This document shows positions 14,602 to 23,034 of a stretch of 64,000 nt of DNA, piece after piece (position 1 is the first letter of the stretch; each line of letters starts with the position of its first letter). The notes beneath the pieces are model-generated. The model worked only from the letters and a program-made list of their open reading frames with translations. It searched no databases and was not told the origin of the DNA. The DNA is from an uncultured Collinsella sp. (GTDB taxonomy: Bacteria; Actinomycetota; Coriobacteriia; Coriobacteriales; Coriobacteriaceae). The translations under genes were made by a program, and so were the position numbers. The stretch is from contig CAUGTZ010000004.1 in NCBI GenBank assembly GCA_959602645.1, forward strand, positions 1-64,000, given 5' to 3'.

Positions 14602-16356
14602 ATGGCAGCCTTGTTCACGACCCCCAAACGCAATGACACTACCGCCGGAACCCATGTTGCCGAACCCGACGTTCGCCGTCGCATAGGACTCGCGCACGGC
14701 AGCTGGCGCCGCGTGACGCGCCGCATCGTCGCGGGCGCCGTGTGCGCGCTCACGGTGAGCTCGCTGCTCATGCCGAGCGTCTCGCTCGCAGCGGAATGGG
14801 TCAAGGTCGGCGGCAACAAGTACAACACCGCGGCGAGCGACGAGGCCGGTACCTGGTCGTGGGACGGCGCCGACGACTTGAAGCTCAACAACTATAACGG
14901 CGGCGAGATCCAGGCCGCAGGCAAGCTCAACGTGAATTACTCGGGAACCAACATCGTCACTGCCGAATGGAGCGAAAGCATCAACGTTTCTCATGGCACT
15001 AACGAGAATGCCGAGCTCAATATCCAAGGCGACGAGGGCGGCACGCTCAGCGTGACATCTACTGAGGACGCTATCCTCTCCACGGGTAATATCAACATCG
15101 ACGGAGCCGGATCCGTCAACGCCACGAGCACTGGGTTTGATGCCATCAATGCCGGAGGTGATCTCGCTATCAAAGGTTCGGGCAACGTCAACGCCACGGG
15201 TGCATCGGATGGCATCAGGGCAAACGGCAATATCACGATTGACGACAGCGGAGCCGTCACCGCCAGGGCTACCAAGGACAAGGGTATTGGAGCCGACAAG
15301 AACCTCACCATCAAGGGTGGCGGGACGGTCGAGGCAAGCTCAGCCGATGGTGAGGCCCTTTGGAGCGGCGGCAATATCAACATCTCGGACGGCAGCCAGG
15401 TCAAGGCAAGCTCCGAGAAAGACGCTGCCGTCGAGGCCAAGGGCAGTCTCGCAGCCACAAACGCCTCCCTCAACGTAAACGGTGTTGAATATGGCGTCTA
15501 TGCCCACAAGGGCATCACCCTCGATCATGCAAACGTGACGGTCCGTGCAAGTAAAGGCAGATACGGTGGCGCCAACGCCCTCTTCACCTACCAGGACGAC
15601 ATCGTCGTCAAGAACGGCTCCACCGTGGACGCGTTTGCGGAAGGCGAGGTTTCGGCTGCATTCTCCACCAGAAACGATCGACCCAACGAGAAGGGCGGCC
15701 ACATCTACATCAGCGACTCCGTTGTCAAGGCCATAGCCCGCTATGTCGAGAACGGCGACGGCCCCATCCCCTACAGCGAAAACCAAGATGGCGAGACGAG
15801 GCGCGAACCCCAAGGCGAGAACATCGGCATCATCGCCCAGACCAGCGAGGGCGTCACACCCGCAGCCATTTCGATCATCCGCAGCAAGGTAACGGCCGAA
15901 GGAGATACAGCGGCAATCTTTGCCCGTGCCATGAGCGCTGACGGCAAGATAATCGGCACCATCAAGATTGAGAACGCCGCCATCCAGACGCCCGAAGGCG
16001 GCAAGGTCATTGACTATCGCAAGCTCCGTGACGGCATCTACGAGGCAGGCCAAGCCATCGGCACGGGCGACGCCACGGTCGACTCCCTCTATATCAAAGC
16101 AGTCGCCAAAAGTACGACCATCGCACCTCCCGAGGTAGCCAAGCCGGAAGACCCCAAGCCCGACGAGACCAAGCAGAACCCCAAGCCTGAGGGCTCAAAG
16201 CCGACCAAGGCCGTTGCGGCTTCAACCACGAAAGCCAAGACTACCGGCGTGCTCGCGGCAACCGGCGACACCTCGGGTGCGGCCATCGTGGCAACCGTCC
16301 TTGCGGGAACAGCCGCTATCGCCGCAGGCACCATGGCGAGCCGTAAGCGCTCTTAG
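14602..16356 (+). CDS. Cell-wall-anchored beta-helix surface protein (Cthe_2159-like), copy B
   Basis: The 584-aa paralogue of copy A has the same N-region and signal peptide (WRRVTRRIVAGAVCALTVSS), the same beta-helix style repeats (GNITIDDSGAVTARATKDKG) and the same C-terminal LAATGD, hydrophobic and RKRS sorting signal. The N-terminus, the block around GGHIYISDSVVKAIARY and the C-terminus are best conserved. The early repeat region has diverged most. The frame extends upstream, but the ATG with CGGGAG matches the start of copy A. Two diverged copies may give two surface ligand specificities, which is inference. Confidence 0.8.
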   Translation: MAALFTTPKRNDTTAGTHVAEPDVRRRIGLAHGSWRRVTRRIVAGAVCALTVSSLLMPSVSLAAEWVKVGGNKYNTAASDEAGTWSWDGADDLKLNNYNGGEIQAAGKLNVNYSGTNIVTAEWSESINVSHGTNENAELNIQGDEGGTLSVTSTEDAILSTGNINIDGAGSVNATSTGFDAINAGGDLAIKGSGNVNATGASDGIRANGNITIDDSGAVTARATKDKGIGADKNLTIKGGGTVEASSADGEALWSGGNINISDGSQVKASSEKDAAVEAKGSLAATNASLNVNGVEYGVYAHKGITLDHANVTVRASKGRYGGANALFTYQDDIVVKNGSTVDAFAEGEVSAAFSTRNDRPNEKGGHIYISDSVVKAIARYVENGDGPIPYSENQDGETRREPQGENIGIIAQTSEGVTPAAISIIRSKVTAEGDTAAIFARAMSADGKIIGTIKIENAAIQTPEGGKVIDYRKLRDGIYEAGQAIGTGDATVDSLYIKAVAKSTTIAPPEVAKPEDPKPDETKQNPKPEGSKPTKAVAASTTKAKTTGVLAATGDTSGAAIVATVLAGTAAIAAGTMASRKRS

Positions 16357-16413
16357 ACGCCTCTGCGCACATGGCAGCTCCCGCGAAGGCCCCGAGCCCC
16401 AGCACCGTTTAAC

Positions 16414-16453
16414 AACGCCACCGCCGAGCTCCCCTCCGGCGGTGGCGTTTTCC
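16414..16453 (+). terminator. Terminator after surface protein B
   Basis: The stem AACGCCACCGCCG with its complement and a ~9-nt loop is followed by TTTT, 57 bases after the stop. Confidence 0.85.
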
Positions 16454-16563
16454 ATATGCGTCCGCAGGGGATGCACGAGATTGTCTTTGGTCTAGCCCAA
16501 CCGGCATACGCTGGCGTGCGACAATTGGGGCTGCCGATATCACAACACTGAGAGAAGCCCGTC

Positions 16564-17229
16564 ATGGAAGCGCATCAAAAGCAGATAACCGTTTATTCGA
16601 ATCATACGGAAAGCGCGCCTGTCATCTACCTTCCTGTGGTCGTGGGCGACGGCAGCGAGGTTTATAAGTGTTGCCGAGAGCTCGACTGTCCGCCATTCGC
16701 CCTCGTCACCATTGGCGGGCTCGATTGGAATCGCGAGCTGAGCCCCTGGGCATGCGACGGGACCGTACGCGATGCCGAGCCTTTCGGCGGCCAAGCTGCC
16801 GGTTTTCTTGATGAGCTGCTGAATCAGATAATCCCCCAGGTCGAGTCATCGCTTCCTCAGCCGCCCACCTGGCGTGGCATTGCCGGTTACTCGCTCGCGG
16901 GCCTCTTCGCACTCTGGTCCCTCTGGCAAACCGACGCATTTGACCGCGCCGCGAGCGCATCGGGGTCGCTATGGTTTCCCGACTTTGTCGATCGCGCCAG
17001 CACGGCGCCATTTGCCGGCAGCCCGCAGGCTGTCTATCTGTCGCTCGGTAAAAAGGAGACCAAGACTCCCAACCGCATGATGCGGCACGTACTCGACGAT
17101 ACGCGCGCAATGGAAAAGCTGCTCGGCGAACGTGGTATTCCCACGACGCTGGAGCTCAACCCCGGCAATCACTTTTCCCAGACCGACTTGCGCATGGCCC
17201 GCGGCATCCACTGGATACTGACGCATTAA
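16564..17229 (+). CDS. Alpha/beta-hydrolase esterase (IroE/BesA/enterochelin-esterase-like)
   Basis: The 221-aa protein has the nucleophile elbow GYSLAGLFAL, with the Ser as nucleophile, and a late catalytic His in NPGNHFSQTDLR. This resembles the putative-esterase family (PF00756) that includes siderophore esterases and small ester hydrolases. It lacks a signal peptide and is shorter than the classic Fes enzyme, having only the hydrolase domain. It stands alone between the surface proteins and a convergent permease. The substrate is unknown, and no siderophore genes are nearby. Confidence 0.78.
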   Translation: MEAHQKQITVYSNHTESAPVIYLPVVVGDGSEVYKCCRELDCPPFALVTIGGLDWNRELSPWACDGTVRDAEPFGGQAAGFLDELLNQIIPQVESSLPQPPTWRGIAGYSLAGLFALWSLWQTDAFDRAASASGSLWFPDFVDRASTAPFAGSPQAVYLSLGKKETKTPNRMMRHVLDDTRAMEKLLGERGIPTTLELNPGNHFSQTDLRMARGIHWILTH

Positions 17230-17231
17230 AA

Positions 17232-17268
17232 ATGGTGCCCACGCGCATATACGCATGGGCACCATATC
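17232..17268. terminator. Hairpin between convergent genes
   Basis: ATGGTGCCCA and its complement TGGGCACCAT, with a ~13-nt loop, are followed by ATCTTGTTTT. It lies between the esterase and the convergent uracil permease gene. Confidence 0.65.
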
Positions 17269-17290
17269 TTGTTTTAGCTGGACGCAGTTG

Positions 17291-18625
17291 TTACTCAGCA
17301 GCCTCCTCAAGCTCGGAGACGTCAAACTCAAAGTCGTTACCCGGCAGGATGGCGTTGAGCACGATGCCCACCAGCGAGCCCACGGCAAGGCCGGAAAGCG
17401 AAATCGTCACGCCGCCCAGCTCAAGCACGATGGCGCCGGCGGTGCTGTACGCAATGCCGAGCGAAAGCACGAGCACCAGGGCGGCCACCAGTACGTTGCG
17501 GTTGTTTTGGAAATCGACCTGGTTCTCGATGAGGTTGCGGACGCCCACGGCGCTGATCATGCCATAGAGCACGAGCGACACGCCGCCGATTACACACGCC
17601 GGCATGGCCGCAATGACAGCCGCGAACTTGGGGCAGAACGAGAGCGCAATGGCACAACATGCGGCAATGCGAATCACGCGCGGGTCAAACACACGCGTTA
17701 GGGCAAGCACACCGGTGTTCTCGCCATAGGTGGTGTTAGCCGGAGCGCCAAAGAGCGATGCGAGAATGGTCGCCAGGCCGTCGCCAAGCAGCGTGCGATG
17801 CAGGCCAGGATCGGCGATGTAGTTACGCTCGCAAGTGGAGCCGATAGCCGAGATGTCACCGATATGCTCGATCATGGTCGCAAAGGCCAGCGGCATAATG
17901 GTGATGATGGCCGTCGTGGCAAGACCGCTATCGAACTGCGGGCCAAAGAGCGCAAACACGGTGTTATCCCACACGACGGGCAAGCCAACCCAGGGAGCGG
18001 CTGCGACGCCCGAGAAATCAACCTCGCCGAGCGCAGTCGCAACGGCATAGCTCACCACAACGCCCAGCAGAATCGGCACGATCTTGACCATGCCACGGCC
18101 CCAGATGTTGCAGATGACGATCACCGCCACAGCGACAACGGCAACAAGCCAATTGGTCTGGCAGTTGGCGATGGCAGAGCTTGCCAAGATCAGGCCGATG
18201 GAAATGACGATGGGGCCAGTCACTACCGGCGGGAAGAAGCGCATAACGCGCTTGGCACCAAACGCGCGAAACAGGGCCGCCAGCACCGGATAGAGCAGGC
18301 CGGCACAGGCTACACCTAGGCAGGCGTAGGGCAAAAGCTCGGCCTCGCCGTTGGGCGCGATGGCGGCATAGCCCGCGATAAAGGCAAACGAAGATCCCAA
18401 AAACGCTGGCACCTTGCCGCGCGATAGGAAGTGGAAGAGCAGCGTGCCCAGGCCGGCAAACAAAAGGGTCGCCGACACCGAGAGACCGGTGAGCACGGGT
18501 ACGAGCACCGTGGCACCGAACATCGCGAATAGATGCTGCAGACCGAGTAGGAACATGCGCGGGCGACCGAGCGACGACGCATCGTAGATGGCATCGGCGA
18601 CGGCGGGCGTCGAGGATTGGGACAT
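17291..18625 (-). CDS. uraA: Uracil permease (NCS2 family, UraA-like)
   Basis: The 444-aa membrane protein shows the NCS2 pattern GLQHLFAMFGATVLVPVLTG near the N-terminus and TTYGENTGVLALTRV in the second half. The latter fits uracil transporters better than xanthine ones. It imports uracil with a proton. The ATG encoding MSQSSTP, with AAAGGA five bases upstream, removes a 24-codon extension. An inverted repeat lies in the leader. No pyrimidine genes are adjacent. Confidence 0.88.
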   Translation of the reverse strand: MSQSSTPAVADAIYDASSLGRPRMFLLGLQHLFAMFGATVLVPVLTGLSVSATLLFAGLGTLLFHFLSRGKVPAFLGSSFAFIAGYAAIAPNGEAELLPYACLGVACAGLLYPVLAALFRAFGAKRVMRFFPPVVTGPIVISIGLILASSAIANCQTNWLVAVVAVAVIVICNIWGRGMVKIVPILLGVVVSYAVATALGEVDFSGVAAAPWVGLPVVWDNTVFALFGPQFDSGLATTAIITIMPLAFATMIEHIGDISAIGSTCERNYIADPGLHRTLLGDGLATILASLFGAPANTTYGENTGVLALTRVFDPRVIRIAACCAIALSFCPKFAAVIAAMPACVIGGVSLVLYGMISAVGVRNLIENQVDFQNNRNVLVAALVLVLSLGIAYSTAGAIVLELGGVTISLSGLAVGSLVGIVLNAILPGNDFEFDVSELEEAAE

Positions 18626-18651
18626 GGATGTCCTTTCATAATGGAAGGGCG

Positions 18652-18680
18652 CTCGGGCATATCGGATTACCTGCCCGAAC
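18652..18680 (-). promoter_or_regulatory. Leader hairpin upstream of the uracil permease
   Basis: TTCGGGCA and TGCCCGA form a stem with a ~12-nt loop, 27 bases before the uraA start. There is no T-run, so it may be an operator or RNA-binding site. Its role is unknown. Confidence 0.35.
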
Positions 18681-18748
18681 GATACGATCCGAACCATTGT
18701 ACGCGATGCATGCCGCTCCGACCACGACGCCCCCTGCGAACGGCAGCA

Positions 18749-19882
18749 CTACTTCCAGATGCGCTCGGCGATGCGTTTGACCAGGGCGATCTTTGCCCAC
18801 TGCTCGTCCTCGGTCAGCTTGTTGCCAATCTCGCAGCTGGCAAAGCCGCACTGGGGAGACAGATACAGGTTCTCGAGCGGCACGTACTTTGCGGCTTCGC
18901 GGATGCGCTCGACGATAACATCCTCGTTCTCGAGCTCTGCGGCCTTGGTGGTCACCAAGCCCAGCACGACCTTCTTGCCCGGGGCAACGTAGCTGAGCGG
19001 CTCAAAACCGCCGGCGCGCGGCGTATCGAACTCCAGGTAGAATGCGTCGACATCCTCATGTGCAAACAGGTACGGCGCGATGGGGTCATAGCCGCCCTCG
19101 AAAGCATAGGTAGAGTGGTAGTTGCCGCGGCACACGTGCGTGTTAATGACGAGGTCGTCGGGCTTGTCCTCGATGGCGGCGTTGTTGAGCGCCACGCCCA
19201 GCTCGCTCACCCTTTGCAGGTCAACCGGGCTCATGCCAGTCTTGGACACAAAGTCGGTATCGCAGTAGATGCCCCAGGTGCAGTCATCAAACTGGATGTT
19301 GCGGCAGCCCGCGGCATACAGGTCAGCAATCACGGTGCGGTATGCTGCGGCAATGGCATCGACGAGTTCTTCGTCGGTCTTGTAGACGGCGTGCAGACTC
19401 TCCTGCTGGCCATCGCAGCGGTCGAGCGTGACTTCGGAGAACGTCTGGATCGGCGCCGGAATGGTTTGCCGCGTGACCTGGCCCTCCCCCTCGAGCGCCT
19501 TGACAAATTTGAAGTGCTCGACAAACGGATGATTCTCGCCGCAAATGGGACCGGTTACCACGGCGGTGTCGGCGGTGGTCTCCTCATCGTGGAACATATA
19601 GCCCGTACGCGAGGTGCGACGCTCGACGCCGTTCAGCCCCCACATAAAATCGAGGTGCCAGTAGCTGCGGCGGAACTCGCCATCGGTGATGACCTGCAGG
19701 CCGGCGGCCTTTTGCTTTGCCACCAAATCGCGAATGGCATCGTCCTCGACGGCCTTAAGCTCCTCGGCATCAAGCGTGCCTGCCGCATAGGCAGCGCGGG
19801 CATCCTTTACGGTCTGCGGACGAAGAAAGCTGCCGACGATATCAGCGCGAAACGGCGCGTTCGGTTGAATTGAAGTGCTCAT
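18749..19882 (-). CDS. MetE C-terminal-like methyltransferase (YxjG/YxjH type)
   Basis: The 377-aa protein matches the zinc-dependent catalytic half of cobalamin-independent methionine synthase. That enzyme moves a methyl group to homocysteine. The likely zinc ligands are all present: His and Cys in NTHVCRGNYHS, Glu in YLEFDTPRAGGF and Cys in SPQCGFAS. The N-terminal half of full MetE is missing, as in the B. subtilis YxjG/YxjH family. The start has GGGAG six bases upstream. Two palindromes and a LysR gene lie just upstream, suggesting specific control. The actual methyl donor is not known. Confidence 0.85.
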   Translation of the reverse strand: MSTSIQPNAPFRADIVGSFLRPQTVKDARAAYAAGTLDAEELKAVEDDAIRDLVAKQKAAGLQVITDGEFRRSYWHLDFMWGLNGVERRTSRTGYMFHDEETTADTAVVTGPICGENHPFVEHFKFVKALEGEGQVTRQTIPAPIQTFSEVTLDRCDGQQESLHAVYKTDEELVDAIAAAYRTVIADLYAAGCRNIQFDDCTWGIYCDTDFVSKTGMSPVDLQRVSELGVALNNAAIEDKPDDLVINTHVCRGNYHSTYAFEGGYDPIAPYLFAHEDVDAFYLEFDTPRAGGFEPLSYVAPGKKVVLGLVTTKAAELENEDVIVERIREAAKYVPLENLYLSPQCGFASCEIGNKLTEDEQWAKIALVKRIAERIWK

Positions 19883-19922
19883 AGATATCTCCCTTTGCAT
19901 TGGTTGCTTTACTGGGACAGAG

Positions 19923-19936
19923 TATGAGCGCTCATA
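19923..19936. promoter_or_regulatory. 14-bp perfect palindrome upstream of the MetE-like gene
   Basis: TATGAGCGCTCATA lies 41 bases before the start codon of the MetE-like gene. It is a candidate operator. Confidence 0.5.
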
Positions 19937-19969
19937 TGGCCATCGTAAAATATACGTTTACAACAGTTT

Positions 19970-19990
19970 GATATAGATAGTTCCTATATC
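19970..19990. promoter_or_regulatory. LysR-type binding site candidate
   Basis: GATATAG-N7-CTATATC is a perfect inverted repeat between the MetE-like gene and the LysR gene. Its geometry suits a LysR dimer. Confidence 0.5.
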
Positions 19991-20037
19991 AGTCTGGACT
20001 GCCGTAAAGAAATTTGACCCGCGCGGAGCACAGCAGC

Positions 20038-20934
20038 CTAGATATGCTGACGGATCGCGTCGATATAGGCTTGGCCGTAGCGTGTGAGCGTCGTATTTTT
20101 GCGCGTGATGATGCCGATCTCCATGTACTCGTCTACATCGAGCGGAATCGAAATGATGCCGGGACCGTTAAGTTCGTGGCTGATCACGCCCGAACACACC
20201 GTGTAGCCGTTGAGTCCCATGGCCAGGTTGAACAGCGTCGCACGGTCGCGCACGCGGATATTCTTGCGGCGCTCAAAGGTCGAGGTCAGCTCCTCGGAAT
20301 AGTAAAACGAGTTATAGCTGCCCTGCTCATAGGACAAGAATGGGTAGTCCTCGAGGTCTTCGAGCGTCACACTGGAGCGGTCAGCCAACGGGTGGTCGGC
20401 ACACACAAAAACGTGCGGCGTGGCGCAGAAGAGCCCTTCGAACACGAGCTCGTTGGCCGCCAGCATGCGCTCGATAACCTCGCGGTTATGCTCCGACAGA
20501 TACAGGATGCCCAGTTCGCTTTTCATATGCGCGACGTCCTCGATAATCTCGTGAGTCTGTTCCTCGCGCAGGGTAAAGTCATAGCGCGCGGCATCGAATT
20601 CACGGATCACGTCGACAAACGCATTAACGGCAAAGGAATAATGCTGGCAGCTCACACTAAAGTGCGGCACCTGCTCGGACGCGCCCTTGTACTTGCCCTC
20701 GAGCAGGTCGGCCTGGTCGAGCACCTGGCGCGCGTAGCCCAAGAAGGTCTCGCCTTCCTCGGACACAATGACGCCCTTGTTGGTGCGCTCAAAGATGTGC
20801 ACACCCATCTCGTTTTCGAGATCGCGGATCGATGCGGTAATCGAAGGCTGCGACACAAAGAGTCGGCGCGAGGCCTCGGTGATGCTGCCGCATTCGGCAA
20901 CCTTTACAACATATCTGAGCTGCTGAAGCTTCAT
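20038..20934 (-). CDS. LysR-family regulator next to the MetE-like gene
   Basis: The 298-aa protein starts MKLQQLRYVVKVAECGSITE and has the recognition helix region VSQPSITASIRDLENEMGVH, with a C-terminal effector domain. The ATG with GGGAGG upstream was used, discarding a 69-codon extension that overlaps the HAD gene. It starts 11 bases after the HAD stop, so the two are likely co-transcribed. Its position upstream of the MetE-like gene and the palindromes between them suggest it controls methionine or sulfur metabolism, which is inference. Confidence 0.88.
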   Translation of the reverse strand: MKLQQLRYVVKVAECGSITEASRRLFVSQPSITASIRDLENEMGVHIFERTNKGVIVSEEGETFLGYARQVLDQADLLEGKYKGASEQVPHFSVSCQHYSFAVNAFVDVIREFDAARYDFTLREEQTHEIIEDVAHMKSELGILYLSEHNREVIERMLAANELVFEGLFCATPHVFVCADHPLADRSSVTLEDLEDYPFLSYEQGSYNSFYYSEELTSTFERRKNIRVRDRATLFNLAMGLNGYTVCSGVISHELNGPGIISIPLDVDEYMEIGIITRKNTTLTRYGQAYIDAIRQHI

Positions 20935-20944
20935 AGCGCCCTCC

Positions 20945-21853
20945 CTAGACGTTCGTGACGTCGAAACCCGTCGCATCCATCTGACGCATAAACGACGACA
21001 TCTCCCCCGTCGCGGCGCAGGCGGCAATCTGATGCAGAGCCCCGGCGACCGCATCATCCGCCGCAGCGCCAATATGCCAGCGCGCCGCCGCCGTAACGGC
21101 CTCGTTGGCATTGGCGACTGCAACGGAGTTGGGAACGGCATCGATCATGGGCAGGTCGTTATCGGAATCGCCAAATACGGCCACCTCGTCGGTCGTCAGG
21201 CCCAAAGCGCGCGCCAGCTCCAGCGCAGCGCAGCCCTTGTCCCAACCGGCCGGAAGGATGTCGAACAGGCGCACTCGGTTGTTGGGAAACACAAGCGAGA
21301 GTTCCGGCACCTCGGCGGCAACGCGCTCGCGTAGCTCCGCGAGCTCCTCACGCGAACGGGCACTCCAGATATTCGCCTTGAACACCGGCGCATCATCGAC
21401 AACAGGACGGCACGGAGCCTCTTCGCCTTTGAGCCACGCATTGCCGCCCGACTCCATAGCGCGACGCACACGCTCGGGATCGCTCGTCACGCAATAGGCA
21501 TCATTATTCCAAAAGTCATCACCCAGGCTGTAGACCTTCAAGTACGTATCGTCGGTCTCTTGCTCCAGGTAGTCTGCCAGACGCATCAGGGCATCGTTGT
21601 CGGTCGCGCGCGAAGCGACCGCCTGACCGTCGACAAACATGACCTGGCCGTTGCAGAACGCGCCGGTCGAAAAGCACTCGGAACGATTTTTGAACATCCA
21701 GCCCATCGCGGACGGCTGGCGACCCGAAACCGGGCCAAAGTGCAGACCCGCCGCCTGCATGGCATGAATGCCCTCGATGGCGTAGTCGCTGGCGCCGTCA
21801 TGCCCGGCTGGAATCAGCGTATCGTCCATATCGGTCAGCACAAGTTTGATCAT
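20945..21853 (-). CDS. HAD-superfamily Cof-type sugar-phosphatase
   Basis: The 302-aa protein has the HAD nucleophile motif DMDDTLIP near the N-terminus, a central type II cap region, a Lys in GWDKGCAALELARALG and the terminal GDSDNDLPMID acid motif. All catalytic motifs are intact. Family members hydrolyse sugar or cofactor phosphates. The substrate here is unknown. An ATG encoding MIKLVLTD was chosen over a 21-codon upstream extension. It is likely in an operon with the downstream LysR gene. Confidence 0.88.
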   Translation of the reverse strand: MIKLVLTDMDDTLIPAGHDGASDYAIEGIHAMQAAGLHFGPVSGRQPSAMGWMFKNRSECFSTGAFCNGQVMFVDGQAVASRATDNDALMRLADYLEQETDDTYLKVYSLGDDFWNNDAYCVTSDPERVRRAMESGGNAWLKGEEAPCRPVVDDAPVFKANIWSARSREELAELRERVAAEVPELSLVFPNNRVRLFDILPAGWDKGCAALELARALGLTTDEVAVFGDSDNDLPMIDAVPNSVAVANANEAVTAAARWHIGAAADDAVAGALHQIAACAATGEMSSFMRQMDATGFDVTNV

Positions 21854-21910
21854 AAGGTCCCCTCGGTCATTCTTAATCCCATCCATTGTAACGACCCGCC
21901 AATAAGGGAC

Positions 21911-22008
21911 TGCCAATAAGGGACAGGTTTATTTTGGCAGGTTTTATCTGGGAAAATGCAACGCCCCAGTTGCCACCTACCAAAATAAACCTGTCCCTTA
22001 TTGGCAGG
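21911..22008. repeat. Large palindromic element E1 (double arm)
   Basis: Two ~32-bp arms, each containing GCCAATAAGGGACAGG, are inverted around a ~35-nt spacer with a single mismatch. An extra partial copy (GCCAATAAGGGAC) starts at 21898. Related to the shorter elements at 41819 and 48284, it is part of a dispersed family with a GGGAC/GTCCC core. Confidence 0.85.
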
Positions 22009-22033
22009 TGCGCTAGTATAGGGTCAACAGATT

Positions 22034-22132
22034 CGATGCGGGAGTGCCGGCGGTGCAAACCACAAGGCTGAGAGGGCATGGGGCCCAATCCTTTGAACCT
22101 GTCAGTTAATGCTGGCGTAGGGAGCATGCCGC
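22034..22132 (+). promoter_or_regulatory. TPP (thiamine pyrophosphate) riboswitch
   Basis: The conserved THI-element blocks occur in order: GCGGGAGTGCC, then GGCTGAGAGGG, then CCTTTGAACCTGTCAGTTAA followed by TGCTGGCGTAGGGAGC. It lies directly upstream of thiM and is followed by an intrinsic terminator. Thiamine pyrophosphate binding should therefore stop transcription of the thiamine salvage operon. Confidence 0.95.
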
Positions 22133-22138
22133 CTTTTT

Positions 22139-22169
22139 AGGGGCGCTGTCTATGCACAGCGCCCCTTTT
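22139..22169 (+). terminator. Riboswitch-controlled terminator
   Basis: AGGGGCGCTGT and its complement ACAGCGCCCCT, with a 6-nt loop, are followed by TTTT. It lies between the TPP aptamer and the thiM ribosome site. Confidence 0.88.
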
Positions 22170-22191
22170 CTATGCCAAGGAGGCATGTGCA

Positions 22192-23031
22192 GTGATCGAT
22201 TCGGAACAGCTTAAGCAAAACGTGGTCAAGGCCGTGGAGGAGATTCGTGCCACCAATCCCATGGCCGGCTCCATCACCAACACGGTGACGATTGACTTTG
22301 TCGCCAACGCGCAGCTCGCCGTGGGCGGTTCGGCCGCTATGGTCTATCTGCCCGACGAGGGCGAGGCACTCGTTGCCGGCGGCGGTGCCATCTATCTCAA
22401 CATGGGCACGCTCTTCCCCATCTACGAGCAGACGATTCCCCGCGCAGCCAAGGCGGCACACGACGCCGGCAAGCCCTGGGTGCTCGATCCGGTGGGCCTG
22501 GGCATCGGCAGCCTGCGCACCCAGCTGGTAAACGAACTCAAGCAGTACAAACCCGCCATCGTGCGCGGCAACGCCTCCGAGATTATCGCGCTCGCCGGCC
22601 TGTGGGGTCTTGAGGGTGAAGCCGCCGATCTGAGCCGCGTGCGCGGCGTCGACACCACCGATACGGTTGACGCCGCCCGCGATGCCGCCGTGGCGCTCGC
22701 CCGCGCCACCGGCGGCGCCGTGGTGGTCTCGGGCGAAGTCGACCTGATTACCGACGGCACGACCGTTGCCAAGTCCCACGGCGGCAGCCCACTCATGCCC
22801 AAGATCACCGGCTGCGGCTGCTCGCAGGGCGGCGTGCTGGCCGTATACGCCTGCGCCACCGACCCGTTTACGGCGGCCATCTGCGGCACCGCCGTCTACA
22901 ACGTTGCCGGCACGCGTGCCGCCGCCGTTGCCGATGCCCCGGCAAGCTTTAAGGTCGCCTTTATCGACGAGCTCTACCGCGCAACCGCCCAAGACATCGC
23001 CGATAACCGACTCGAGCTCGAGGAGGCATAA
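22192..23031 (+). CDS. thiM: Hydroxyethylthiazole kinase
   Basis: ThiM phosphorylates the thiazole moiety for thiamine salvage. The 279-aa protein carries family motifs including NTVTIDFVANAQLAVGGSAA, KPWVLDPVGLG, IVRGNASEI and the ATP/catalytic GCGCSQGG near residue 205, where the Cys is the usual catalytic residue. The GTG start has AAGGAGG eight bases upstream. It is the first gene of the TPP-riboswitch operon and is followed after 3 bases by the thiamine-binding protein gene. Confidence 0.94.
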   Translation: MIDSEQLKQNVVKAVEEIRATNPMAGSITNTVTIDFVANAQLAVGGSAAMVYLPDEGEALVAGGGAIYLNMGTLFPIYEQTIPRAAKAAHDAGKPWVLDPVGLGIGSLRTQLVNELKQYKPAIVRGNASEIIALAGLWGLEGEAADLSRVRGVDTTDTVDAARDAAVALARATGGAVVVSGEVDLITDGTTVAKSHGGSPLMPKITGCGCSQGGVLAVYACATDPFTAAICGTAVYNVAGTRAAAVADAPASFKVAFIDELYRATAQDIADNRLELEEA

Positions 23032-23034
23032 GCC

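Larger units (their letters stand above)
14352..16370 (+). repeat. Tandem duplication unit B
   Basis: The second copy of the 2-kb block contains a 15-codon remnant of the purine permease 3' end, a decayed terminator, the promoter/spacer region (GCCCTCCAAACGGCACTACC in both) and the second surface-protein gene. The divergence in the middle of the gene shows the duplication is not recent. Confidence 0.9.

Noticed and set aside
21911..22008. Attachment site or transposon end
   Set aside because: No integrase or transposase is nearby, and the sequence belongs to a repeat family found at many gene ends.
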